This document shows positions 43,447 through 52,201 of a stretch of DNA of 64,000 nucleotides, piece after piece. Under the pieces are notes generated by a model. That model was not told the origin of the DNA. It searched no databases and saw only the letters and a program-made list of their open reading frames with translations. Every line of letters starts with the position of its first letter. The first letter of the stretch is position 1. The position numbers were made by a program, and so were the translations under genes. The DNA lies in contig NZ_NFVA01000005.1 of NCBI RefSeq assembly GCF_002264395.1, forward strand, positions 62,001 to 126,000, in the 5' to 3' direction. The DNA is from Paenibacillus sp. VTT E-133291. Its GTDB lineage: Bacteria > Bacillota > Bacilli > Paenibacillales > Paenibacillaceae.

Positions 43447-44433
43447 TTATAGATCTGCGGCATAGCGGAGGCCGATCTGTGCTCTGGCTTCCTCCATAAC
43501 TTCTGCTACTGCCAAGGAATTCGCATGTGTATTAACCCTGCTTTCCCGTTCACCATTCTTAATTAAGTTGATAAATTCCTCAACCTCATAATACATAGAC
43601 TCGAACACCTGAGGCTGTGTAAGCTCCTCGACGGTCCCGTCACGATAATGAATCTTCACTTGATAGGGTTGGTTGATCTTATCGATCACCATTGTACCAC
43701 TTTCCCCTTGAATCTCGGCTGGCAAATAGGAATCAGCGATCTTGGAATGCATCACAACTGCATCCATATCATCATATTGCATGACAAGACTTCCTTCACC
43801 ATCCACTCCGGAAGACAGCATAAGACCCACGGCCTTTACAGACTTCGGTTTCCCAAACAACACTACCATAGGATATAAGCAGTAAACGCCAAGATCCATC
43901 AACGAGCCATTAGAGAATGCCGGATTAAAAGCATTTAACACCGTTCCCTGCCGATAAGCATCATATCTCGATGAGTATTGACAATAGCTCGCAAAATAAC
44001 GACGTACTTGGCCAATCTTATACAAATTGTCTCTGATCACTCCGAAATTCGGCATAAATGTCGATTTCATTGCTTCTACCAACAACACATCATTGTTCTG
44101 AGCGGCTTCAATCATGGCTCTAAGCTCCGCACTGTTTGAGGCAGCCGGTTTCTCACAGAGCACATGTTTGCCATGGTTTAAGCACATAATCGCCTGCTCA
44201 GCATGCATGGAGTTCGGGCTTGCAATGTAAATAGCATCGACATCTTTACTGGAAACCATATCTTCCAAATTCGTATAAATTGTAGCTCCAGCATATTTTG
44301 CAGCAAAGGCCTGACCTTTCTCCATTGTGCGGGAGTACACGGCTGTCAGGATAAACTCCTCATTCTCCAAGCCGGCTTGCACGAAGCGGTCTGTAATAAA
44401 GTTTGTTCCAATGACCCCGAAACGAATTGTCAT
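43447..44433 (-). CDS. Gfo/Idh/MocA family oxidoreductase
   Basis: The protein has about 328 residues. The Rossmann opening is TIRFGVIGTNFITDRFVQA, with the family EKP motif in HVLCEKPAASNSAE. The C-terminal domain includes GSLMDLGVYCLYPMVVLFG. It uses NAD(P) to oxidise or reduce a sugar or polyol. The start is set at ATG 44433 with AAGGACGGG upstream; the longest frame adds 47 codons that do not fit the family. It is the first gene of a two-gene operon with the radical-SAM gene. A cluster of Spo0A-box-like sites lies upstream. Confidence 0.88.
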   Translation of the reverse strand: MTIRFGVIGTNFITDRFVQAGLENEEFILTAVYSRTMEKGQAFAAKYAGATIYTNLEDMVSSKDVDAIYIASPNSMHAEQAIMCLNHGKHVLCEKPAASNSAELRAMIEAAQNNDVLLVEAMKSTFMPNFGVIRDNLYKIGQVRRYFASYCQYSSRYDAYRQGTVLNAFNPAFSNGSLMDLGVYCLYPMVVLFGKPKSVKAVGLMLSSGVDGEGSLVMQYDDMDAVVMHSKIADSYLPAEIQGESGTMVIDKINQPYQVKIHYRDGTVEELTQPQVFESMYYEVEEFINLIKNGERESRVNTHANSLAVAEVMEEARAQIGLRYAADL

Positions 44434-44520
44434 GATAATCCCGTCCTTTTTAGTTCTTACTAAAACTCTATATGCTATTTTCTCACTCTCTGGGTAGTCA
44501 TGTCTACTTTTCAGGACAAA

Positions 44521-44633
44521 TTTCCGACAAATTCCGATAGATCCACCTTGTGAAAAAAAGCACCGCTGCATCATCTTTTGTCGATATCAAACTATTCATA
44601 GTAAACAGCGACATTATTTGTCGAAGGATGCAG
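44521..44633. promoter_or_regulatory. Candidate Spo0A (0A-box) sites upstream of the dehydrogenase gene
   Basis: The consensus 0A box is TGTCGAA. An exact copy lies at 44619-44625 (plus strand). A one-mismatch copy (TGTCGAT) is at 44579-44585. A TTTGTCGGAAA copy is read on the minus strand at about 44521-44531. CTGCATC and GATGCAG (44566-44572, 44627-44633) flank two of them as an inverted repeat. Three in about 100 bases upstream of the dehydrogenase start is suggestive, but individual hits of this kind are common by chance. Confidence 0.35.
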
Positions 44634-44671
44634 TAAAAAGGCTCCCATTCTTAACTTAAGAACAGGAGCCT
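44634..44671 (-). terminator. Terminator of thrC
   Basis: Read leftward, AGGCTCC... pairs with GGAGCCT with an inner TTCTTAA/TTAAGAA stem and a T5 tail. It lies about 25 bases beyond the thrC stop. Confidence 0.92.
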
Positions 44672-44694
44672 GCTGAGCCATACGGATTTACAAC

Positions 44695-46083
44695 TTATTT
44701 ATAAAAAGCCTGCAATTGACGCACAATTTCATCCTTGTCATGATCCACTACGGTTTGGTGTTGTGGCATCTCGAACAACGCTTTAATTTGTGCCGGGAAT
44801 TCCTGCTTAATGTCGATCAGAGTAATCGCCTCATCAAACTTAGCTGGATGTGCGGTCGCAAAGGTAATCCCAATCTCATCCGAACCATTAAAAGCTTCGT
44901 AAGCTGCGATTCCACATGCAGTATGCGGATCAAGCAGGTAACTATATTCTTTTTGATACTTAGCAATTGTATTCAAGCATTGGTCATTCTTCACGCCAAG
45001 CGCTGCAAAATCCTGCTGCACCTGCTGAAGCGCCTCGCCTTCAACCGTAATCTTGCCCTCGGTTTGCAGCTTGGACATATACGCAGACAGCTTCTCGGAA
45101 TCTTCGCCAACCAAATAATACAGATACCGCTCAAAATTGCTCGCTACTTGGATATCCATCGAAGGGCTGTACGTACTTGTGAAGCCGCCTGGTTTGTATT
45201 CCCCAGTGTTCACAAAACGCTCCAAGATGTTATTTTCATTCGTAGCAATAATGAGTTTGTTAATCGGTAAGCCCATTTGCTTAGCCAAATATCCTGAGAA
45301 AATATTACCGAAGTTGCCGGAAGGCACGCTGATGTTAATCTTCTTCTCGTTGCTGCCATCAACATGCAAATACGCATAGAAATAATAGACGGTCTGCGCC
45401 AGAATACGCACAAAATTAATGGAGTTGATCGCACGCAGATGATAGCGACTCTTAAAGTCGAGATCCGCGAACAGATCCTTAATCACCTTTTGGCAATCAT
45501 CAAAGTTACCATGAACAGACAGGTTCAGTACATTACTGTCATCAACCGTAGTCATCTGCAGCTCCTGCACTTTACTAACCTTACCATGGGGATGAAGAAT
45601 ACAGATCTTGATTCCTTCTTTTCCGCGAACGCCCTGAATGGCAGCCGCCCCAGTATCCCCCGAGGTTGCTCCGAGGATGTGGATGATCTTGTTCTGCTTT
45701 TTAGAAATATACGAGTACAGCTCACCCATAAACTGCAGTGCTACATCTTTGAAGGCAAAAGTAGGGCCATGGAACAATTCCAAGACATATAAAGAATCGT
45801 TCAATTGTTGAATAGGCGTTACTTCTGGCGTGCGGAAATTACCATAACTAGTATTGACCATTTCCTGCAAATCTTCTAAAGGAATCTCATCATTAGTGTA
45901 ATAGGCGAAAATCTTCAGAAACAATTCCTGGTAACTAAGACTTCTCCACTCTTCTAAAGTAGCTGCTGAAACTACAGGAATCTCGGAAGGAACCATCAAA
46001 CCGCCGTCATCGGCAAGTCCCATCAACACCGTATCGATAAAGCCTTTAGGTTCCACATTGCCTCTTGTGCTTATATACTTCAT
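44695..46083 (-). CDS. thrC: Threonine synthase
   Basis: The protein has about 462 residues, the long (E. coli/fungal-like) form rather than the roughly 350-residue Bacillus ThrC. The PLP lysine is Lys112 in GPTFAFKDVALQF. ATSGDTGAAAIQG and SVPSGNFGNIF are the phosphate and cofactor loops. ThrC converts O-phosphohomoserine to threonine. The start is set at ATG 46083 with AGGAGG six bases upstream; the earlier in-frame ATG lies inside the ribosome site spacing. No hom or thrB gene is adjacent, so it is isolated from the rest of the pathway, and a second, short ThrC may exist elsewhere. Confidence 0.93.
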   Translation of the reverse strand: MKYISTRGNVEPKGFIDTVLMGLADDGGLMVPSEIPVVSAATLEEWRSLSYQELFLKIFAYYTNDEIPLEDLQEMVNTSYGNFRTPEVTPIQQLNDSLYVLELFHGPTFAFKDVALQFMGELYSYISKKQNKIIHILGATSGDTGAAAIQGVRGKEGIKICILHPHGKVSKVQELQMTTVDDSNVLNLSVHGNFDDCQKVIKDLFADLDFKSRYHLRAINSINFVRILAQTVYYFYAYLHVDGSNEKKINISVPSGNFGNIFSGYLAKQMGLPINKLIIATNENNILERFVNTGEYKPGGFTSTYSPSMDIQVASNFERYLYYLVGEDSEKLSAYMSKLQTEGKITVEGEALQQVQQDFAALGVKNDQCLNTIAKYQKEYSYLLDPHTACGIAAYEAFNGSDEIGITFATAHPAKFDEAITLIDIKQEFPAQIKALFEMPQHQTVVDHDKDEIVRQLQAFYK

Positions 46084-46186
46084 GCTCATCCTCCTGAACC
46101 CCTCTATATACTATATATAAATATAAGCTTCACTTAATAGTTGCCTGTTTTCCCTATATACTACCACGTTTACGCGCTAAAGTCCG

Positions 46187-46690
46187 TTAATTCTTTGTCT
46201 TATTTTGTAGCTCTTTCCAAACGGTTTTGTTGCTGTAATGCCGTTCTGTGCTGACATCCTTGCCGAACCATTGCGGCGCCTTGAAGCTTTCCGCTTCCTC
46301 CAAAGATTCAAATTCAACCTCCAGAACGGACAATTTAAGCTGAGAATAGACGTCGATCTCAACCGTTGTGTCATTCCACACTGCCGTAATCCGCTCTTTG
46401 ACCAAGGCTACCGCATTTACTGCCTCAATCATCTGATTATATAAACCCTCCGAGATAAAATATTCGATCTCTTCACGTTTGATCCCTTTGCCGTCCTTAA
46501 ACGTATGTGTGTATGTTACCTCACCTGAGTCCAGATCCGTAATTTTACGCACCCGCAGCTCTTGTCCGCCGTCTATCGCCAGATACGTCTGATCGATATT
46601 ATGCCGGGTCACAATCTTCAATTCGCCTGCTTGAATAAGCTGCTCCGGAAATTCCGGCAGCAGAAACTTGCGTTCGATCTCCAAAGCCAT
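46187..46690 (-). CDS. CYTH-domain protein
   Basis: The 167-residue protein opens MALEIERKFLL, with the CYTH signature ExExK (Glu4, Glu6, Lys8). Later strands carry the acidic and basic pairs of the tunnel (RVRKIT, THTFKDGKGIKREEIE, VEIDVYSQL, VLEVEFESLEEAE). CYTH proteins hydrolyse tripolyphosphate or phosphoryl transfer substrates such as thiamine triphosphate in a metal-dependent way. GAGGAG lies upstream of the ATG. It precedes thrC by about 100 bases on the same strand. Confidence 0.9.
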   Translation of the reverse strand: MALEIERKFLLPEFPEQLIQAGELKIVTRHNIDQTYLAIDGGQELRVRKITDLDSGEVTYTHTFKDGKGIKREEIEYFISEGLYNQMIEAVNAVALVKERITAVWNDTTVEIDVYSQLKLSVLEVEFESLEEAESFKAPQWFGKDVSTERHYSNKTVWKELQNKTKN

Positions 46691-46989
46691 GATGTTTCGC
46701 TCCTCAATGTGCCATTTATTTTATATTAATAATCATCATAGGGGTGAGACAAACCCAAGTCAATGTAGATTATGGGGAAATAGGTCATGTTCTTAAATAT
46801 TCATATTTGAATCGTATTCAACATTGTTGGTAAAATCCCAAAGCTAGTATTTGTAAAGTTTTTGTAAAATGATTGTATCCAATTCAGCTGTAGGCTTAAA
46901 ATGTAATCAGTAATTCATGTCATTCTTCGAAGTTATTGAATTTTATTTCAATACGAGTGAAAAAAAGATAAAAGGAGCAAGCAATCGGT
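46691..46989. other. AT-rich gap with chrA promoter candidate
   Basis: About 300 bases between divergent genes. TTGTAT (46873-46878) and TAAAAT (46897-46902), spaced 18 bases, are a plausible promoter for chrA. I see no gene or structured RNA. Confidence 0.45.
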
Positions 46990-48204
46990 ATGGAAGCGAA
47001 TCAAGAAATGGTGATACAGACCGAGAAGAAAGGAAAGATTGCTGCTCTAATTGAGGTTTATAGTGTATCCACAAAACTCGGATTCACCTCTTTTGGAGGA
47101 CCAATCGCACATTTGGGCTATTTCCATAATGAGTACATCCGTCGTCGAAAATGGATGGATGAACGAAGTTATGCTGACCTAGTTGCGCTTTGTCAGTTTC
47201 TTCCCGGGCCAGCTAGCAGTCAAGTCGGTATTGGTGTAGGAATTATACGAGCTGGATTACTAGGCGGTTTAGTGGCTTGGTTAGGCTTCACCCTACCATC
47301 AATCATTGCACTGGTGGCCTTCGCCTATTTGCTACAGGGCTACGGCATAGAAAGTACCGGTTGGATTCATGGATTGAAGATTGTCGCTGTAGCGATCGTT
47401 GCACATGCTATCCTAGGGATGGGTCAAAAGCTTACACCTGACCGTGACAGAGTTACGATAGCGGTAATAGCTACAGTTATTACACTTTATTGGCAAACGA
47501 CATATAGTCAAGTTCTCATCATTGTTGCAGCTGGACTTCTCGGGTTATGGTTATACCGTAAGAAAGAAGAGACAACTGCTCCTCATTTACATATTACAGT
47601 AAGCCGGCCCCTTGGAATCCTCTGCCTCTCTTTATTTTTCATTCTCCTTATTTCACTCCCTTTTTTAAGACAATGGGGTGAAATAGAAGGGTTAACGATG
47701 TTTGATAGCTTTTACCGTACGGGTTCTTTGGTGTTTGGCGGAGGTCACGTTGTACTGCCTCTTCTAGAACGAGAAGTTGTCTCTACTGGCTTGGTAAGTG
47801 AAGCTGATTTTCTTGCAGGGTATGGTGCCGTGCAGGCGGTACCAGGGCCACTGTTTACATTTGCTAGTTACCTTGGTGCCATGGCAGGAGGCTTATCTGG
47901 AGCAATCATTGCTACATCTGCAATATTTTTACCGGCATTTCTTCTCGTTGCTGGCGCACTACCGTTTTGGAACAGTCTACGGAATAGTCCGAAAATCAAG
48001 GGAGCTTTGGTAGGGATTAATGCAGCTGTAGTTGGTATATTACTGGCCGCACTATATGATCCCTTATGGACTACGGCTATCTTGGAACCGGGTGATTTTG
48101 CTCTAGCCGTCATTTTGTTTATTATGCTTGTATATTGGAAGCTTCCCCCATGGATTATTGTTCTTATAGGAGCTGCAGGAGGAATGGTACTTGGTCTAAT
48201 ATAA
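46990..48204 (+). CDS. chrA: Chromate transporter ChrA
   Basis: The 404-residue membrane protein has two homologous CHR domains, each opening with the family motif FGGP or FGGGH (TSFGGPIAHLGYF at about 33-45 and VFGGGHVVLPLLER at about 248-261), each followed by LPGP/VPGP (QFLPGPASSQ, QAVPGPLFTFAS). About ten to twelve membrane helices are predicted. ChrA exports chromate by secondary transport, giving chromate resistance. The start has AAAGGAG twelve bases upstream, a rather long spacing. The gene and its neighbours are more AT-rich than the flanks, suggesting acquisition. Confidence 0.93.
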   Translation: MEANQEMVIQTEKKGKIAALIEVYSVSTKLGFTSFGGPIAHLGYFHNEYIRRRKWMDERSYADLVALCQFLPGPASSQVGIGVGIIRAGLLGGLVAWLGFTLPSIIALVAFAYLLQGYGIESTGWIHGLKIVAVAIVAHAILGMGQKLTPDRDRVTIAVIATVITLYWQTTYSQVLIIVAAGLLGLWLYRKKEETTAPHLHITVSRPLGILCLSLFFILLISLPFLRQWGEIEGLTMFDSFYRTGSLVFGGGHVVLPLLEREVVSTGLVSEADFLAGYGAVQAVPGPLFTFASYLGAMAGGLSGAIIATSAIFLPAFLLVAGALPFWNSLRNSPKIKGALVGINAAVVGILLAALYDPLWTTAILEPGDFALAVILFIMLVYWKLPPWIIVLIGAAGGMVLGLI

Positions 48205-48261
48205 CAAATCAGAATTTTTTTAATCAATTAAGGTTCAAAAACAAAATCAGTGGTTGCCTAT

Positions 48262-48296
48262 GTGAAAAAGAACCCTACGGGCTCCGTAGGGTTCTT
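48262..48296. terminator. Bidirectional hairpin between chrA and APH-like gene
   Basis: AAGAACCCTACGG pairs perfectly with CCGTAGGGTTCTT around a three-base loop. The T-run is on the minus strand, so it mainly fits the APH-like gene. Confidence 0.9.
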
Positions 48297-48338
48297 CCGA
48301 TTCATGAATGCTCCAGCGTCTCCGAGCCATGTATAGTT

Positions 48339-49325
48339 CTAAAGATTTCCTAACAAAGCGGACATATTTTTTTGATTTTCTGCAAGCCAAATCATTTCCT
48401 TCGCAAAGCGGGCTGGCGGTACACTATGTTGATCCATGTTAGCATTAATCCACCAGGTGCTTTCCATATACCACAACAACTGTAATGAATGTGTTAAATA
48501 GCCCTCTACCACGTCGCGTTCCTCACTGTACCCTTCCATAAACGCCGAAGCCAGGGAGACATCTAAATTTTCATCTAAGGCACATGACATCACAGCACGA
48601 GCTACATCAAGCTGCGGATAGTCATATTTTAGTCGATCAAAATCTAGAATTGCAGATAATCCGTTATCATTAAATAAAAGATTATCTACCCAAAGGTCAC
48701 GATGTGCCCATCCTAGTTGGAGTAATTCGAGTAGTTCTAAATTCATTTCTTCAGTAGCTTTAAATTGAGTTTCTATATTAGCAAGCAGCTGAGGTTTACC
48801 AAGTCCCTTAATCTTTTCCCAAACGGAATTCCAATGTGCTAAACGCTCCTCACGGCTTGGAGGAATAAATTGCGGACTATTTTTAATGCCAAGTGTCCCG
48901 TCATTTAACAATCGATGCATTTTTCCTGTTGCTCGACCTAAATCGTATATTTGATGGACGTTGATTTCACCCGGTGAAAGTAGTTTTCCTTGGCAATATT
49001 CCATTACCAGAAAGCGTTCTCCTTGATCAGATTCAATCAAAATACTTTCATTTTGTGATAGCACTTTGGGGCACGCTATTCCTTGGTCATACAATCTAAT
49101 CTGCTGAGAGAGTGCTAACAATATCTCCTCTGATTTATATAATTTATATCTTTCTTTGTTGTATTGTTTAAGTAACAATTCCCCTGCATCCGTCGTAACT
49201 TTCCACTTTAAGTTTAACCAGCCCCGTTTTATCGGAGTAGTTTCAATAACATTCAAACCGAATAAACGATGAAATGCTTTTAGCAGGTCATCCAAGATCA
49301 ATTCCTCTGTTAATATGGCCTCCAT
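48339..49325 (-). CDS. Aminoglycoside-phosphotransferase-fold kinase (CotS/HomK-like)
   Basis: This protein of about 328 residues is an APH-fold kinase. Lys53 in LLLKQYN matches the ATP-binding lysine. The catalytic loop is WAHRDLWVDNLLF (208-220), and the Mg-binding segment is ILDFDRLKYDYPQLD (226-240). CotS-type spore-coat kinases and small-molecule kinases share this layout; no drug specificity can be claimed from the sequence. The start is set at ATG 49325 because GGGAG is eight bases upstream; the longest frame begins before that site. It is in the AT-rich stretch next to chrA. Confidence 0.85.
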   Translation of the reverse strand: MEAILTEELILDDLLKAFHRLFGLNVIETTPIKRGWLNLKWKVTTDAGELLLKQYNKERYKLYKSEEILLALSQQIRLYDQGIACPKVLSQNESILIESDQGERFLVMEYCQGKLLSPGEINVHQIYDLGRATGKMHRLLNDGTLGIKNSPQFIPPSREERLAHWNSVWEKIKGLGKPQLLANIETQFKATEEMNLELLELLQLGWAHRDLWVDNLLFNDNGLSAILDFDRLKYDYPQLDVARAVMSCALDENLDVSLASAFMEGYSEERDVVEGYLTHSLQLLWYMESTWWINANMDQHSVPPARFAKEMIWLAENQKNMSALLGNL

Positions 49326-49428
49326 CTGGTCAACTCCCATATTTATAGTGTATAAGTTCTTATTCCTTATGGAGACCTAGATAACCTCTGGGATAAATCT
49401 AAGTTTTTGCGTTAAACTGCCTTATTAA

Positions 49429-49910
49429 TCAATCTGTTATTAATTTTGAATACATATTGATATTTATAAACTTTCCGTTTACTCTTTCATACCTTCTTAA
49501 GGTTCCCTCAAACATAAAGTTCAGCTTTTGTAAGACTTTTACTGAATGCGTAATCTAACAAAGCACTTATAGCTTCTGAAGCGTATCCTCTTCCCCAAAA
49601 TTCGCTTTTTCATTTTCAAAGCCTAGGGGATTAAAGCTACAAGAACCTATGATTTCATTGGATTCCTTTTCAATTTATAGAGAAACGAATTGCTTTGTTA
49701 TCAAGGGAAAATTCATCAAGAAATCTTATCATATCTTTTGTCTGGCTTTCATCAGTAAAAAAATCAATATTCATGAATTCGGTAGCCTCTAAATCAGACC
49801 AAATTTTAAACAAACTTGGCGAATCTGATACCTTCATTTTCCATTTCCCATTAGAGTATCACATCATCGTTAAAACGAATAATATACCTCTTTCGACTCA
49901 AGAAAAACCA
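49429..49910 (-). pseudogene. Broken GNAT acetyltransferase gene
   Basis: Read leftward, four separate frames each encode part of one GNAT N-acetyltransferase. Part 1 (from ATG 49837) runs KVSDSPSLFKIWSDLEAT to a stop near 49690. Part 2 continues in another frame with IEKESNEIIGSCSFNPLGF. Part 3 holds the acetyl-CoA region, FWGRGYASEAISALLDYAF. Part 4 joins VLQKLNFMFEGTLRRYE to a TGA at 49429. Segments that normally connect the acetyl-CoA helix and the C-terminal strand are missing. At least two frameshifts, several stops and two deletions make it non-functional. Confidence 0.82.
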
Positions 49911-49979
49911 GACATAACGTGCTACATATTTTGGAGGCCTACTCTTTTATCCAGCCGTTTTGCCTTTTTTATTCATAGA

Positions 49980-52031
49980 TTAATGTAATACCCATACCCC
50001 AAAGCCTTCCAAGGTAACCTCACCCGATAATGTTGTTCCGCTCAGTAAATCTGTTTTGGTCTCATGCAAATGTATGGAGGCAGGCACTTCACTATAATTA
50101 AGTAAAAAAGTGTAACTGGAAGAAGTCCCGTTTCGAACTTGCAGCTCTACATCTTCAGGTAGCACCAGCCAATCTGCTGGCGACTTCAGGCCGACTTGAT
50201 CTATGATTATGGACGCTGCTTGTTCATTAAAGACTGCTCCGTAATACCAAACCTCGCCTTTGCCGCGACGATTTCTTGTAACCGCCGGCTTTCCCGCATA
50301 ATAGTCCGAGGCATAGACCGCCATGACTTCGACCGAATCATCCTCAATCCGGAGAATATCATTAAAATCATCTGCCCCGGTAACCCCTTCGGTCGCACCC
50401 GACCAGCTAATCGCCGTTGGCTGACGACTACCTTTAACCATGGTGAATTCTTCGACTGTGATCCCGCATAGATCCCTAGCAGCACCTGGGAATGGTCGCA
50501 TGTAACATTGACCACGTTCATCCTTATAACCGGTTCTACATCCGAAGATCAGTTTTCCACCTTGCTGAACATATTCATCCAGAAGCGACGCTGTCTCATC
50601 TGTCATGATCGCTGGGTGAGGATAGATAAGCACATCGTACCGTGCGAGCTCTTCCAGCGTCGTCTTTTGGCGTAAATAGAGTACGTCATTCGGGATATGC
50701 TTCCGCTGGAGTGCCTTGTACCACTCCTTATTGCTCTTCCACATAAATGGACCATGCCATACATCGTACTCTCCATCCCACTCATTAGCATAATCACGAA
50801 CAATAGCAACGTTAGCCTGATTACGGGTGCCGATAAGTACTTGCCCTGCCGCCGCCAGCTCTTGTCCGATCTGTCCCGCTTCCCGTACTCTTCGGTTCGG
50901 CTGGTTATGGTAGTCGTTAATGCCATGCCAATAAATTTCATTGCCCATCGTAGCTGTCCGCCAGCGGAAATACAGTACCATATCTGCGCCATGAGCGATC
51001 GATTGATAGGTCCATAAACGCATCTGTCCCGGCTTCGGAGAAGGCATATCCATCCGGTTCACCCAGCCACCTGGTCCCGACTGCTGCTCCATAATACAGA
51101 AGTTAGGGGAAATAGAACGGACAACAGATAATGAAAGTCCCCAGCCTCTGTCATTCAGCGGATTCCGTTCATTCGGATCATAAAAAATAGTCGAGAACTG
51201 CGGATAGGAATCATAGCTGAAGAAATCCAGTAATTCATCCGTCAATTCATGGCTGTCGAGATGCCCGAACAGACCGTTCGTTGTTACCCACTGCTTAGGG
51301 GCAAGTTTACGGATGATGTCCGCTTGGTTTTTGGCAAAAGAAATCGTATTGTCCGATATAAACCGCTTTTCATCCAAAGCCTGATGGGGATTGGGCTGCT
51401 TGGGTGACGGGGTAGGACGCGGAAGATACACTTGAGACCAATCACTATAACTCTGATTCCAAAAAACAGCCCCCCAAGCCTCGTTTAGCCGCTCAAGCGT
51501 GACATATTTCTGCTGCAGCCATTTCCGGAAAGCCTTATGGTCACTCTCTGAATAAAATTCACTGATCTCGCAGTTGAGCTCATTATCAATTTGCCAGCCG
51601 ACCACACCTGGATGATTGCCATAATGTTCAGCCATCTGTTCTGTAATCCGAGCACATAGCTCACGGTATTTGGGACTACTGTAATTATAATGACGGCGCA
51701 TGCCATGCTGAAGGGTAACACCTTCATACGTCACGTTTAATACTTCTGGATACTTATGGGTCAGCCAAGCTGGAGGTGTTGCCGTCGGCGTACCGAGCAC
51801 AACCTGAAGCCCATGTTTATGAGCTAAATCAATCGCCCGATCAAATAGCCCGAACTGAAATTCACCCTGGGCAGGTTCAAAAATTGACCAAGCAAATTCC
51901 CCCATCCGAATGATCGTGAAGCCCAGTTCTCGCATCCGGCGATAATCGTCCTCCCACATGCTTTCCGGCCAGTGTTCCGGATAATAACAGACGCCAAGCT
52001 CGAATTTTTCTGTTGCGACAGGTTTCTTCAT
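49980..52031 (-). CDS. GH42 beta-galactosidase (third copy)
   Basis: The enzyme has about 683 residues. Acid/base Glu151 is in QIDNELN and nucleophile Glu315 in CIMEQQSGPGGW. It lacks the full cysteine cluster of the second copy but has Cys154 after the acid/base motif. Trimer and beta domains follow. No signal peptide. The start is set at ATG 52031 with GGAGG five bases upstream, four codons inside the longest frame. It is divergent from an AraC regulator with about 170 bases between starts. It is part of the second glycan module with GH36, GH2 and the second importer. Confidence 0.93.
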   Translation of the reverse strand: MKKPVATEKFELGVCYYPEHWPESMWEDDYRRMRELGFTIIRMGEFAWSIFEPAQGEFQFGLFDRAIDLAHKHGLQVVLGTPTATPPAWLTHKYPEVLNVTYEGVTLQHGMRRHYNYSSPKYRELCARITEQMAEHYGNHPGVVGWQIDNELNCEISEFYSESDHKAFRKWLQQKYVTLERLNEAWGAVFWNQSYSDWSQVYLPRPTPSPKQPNPHQALDEKRFISDNTISFAKNQADIIRKLAPKQWVTTNGLFGHLDSHELTDELLDFFSYDSYPQFSTIFYDPNERNPLNDRGWGLSLSVVRSISPNFCIMEQQSGPGGWVNRMDMPSPKPGQMRLWTYQSIAHGADMVLYFRWRTATMGNEIYWHGINDYHNQPNRRVREAGQIGQELAAAGQVLIGTRNQANVAIVRDYANEWDGEYDVWHGPFMWKSNKEWYKALQRKHIPNDVLYLRQKTTLEELARYDVLIYPHPAIMTDETASLLDEYVQQGGKLIFGCRTGYKDERGQCYMRPFPGAARDLCGITVEEFTMVKGSRQPTAISWSGATEGVTGADDFNDILRIEDDSVEVMAVYASDYYAGKPAVTRNRRGKGEVWYYGAVFNEQAASIIIDQVGLKSPADWLVLPEDVELQVRNGTSSSYTFLLNYSEVPASIHLHETKTDLLSGTTLSGEVTLEGFGVWVLH

Positions 52032-52201
52032 GATTACCTCCAAAGTATTAAAAATATGCTTTCATTATTTTATAATTCTATTGTAGTATCAGTGTTAATA
52101 AGGCTTATATAACAAAATATTGCGATCGTATAACGATCTTGCGTTAATTACCTTAATCCAACTAGCGCCCTGATGCGCGACAGAAATGAGTGCCATATAA
52201 C

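Noticed and set aside
44716..45270. 184-codon rightward frame inside thrC
   Set aside because: Antisense shadow; the thrC frame has a full set of catalytic motifs.
46084..46186. T-box or threonine riboswitch before thrC
   Set aside because: The roughly 100-base gap has no T-box consensus and no strong hairpin/antiterminator pair.
49695..49988. 97-codon rightward frame over the GNAT remnant
   Set aside because: The leftward strand carries the readable acetyltransferase pieces, so this frame is a shadow.
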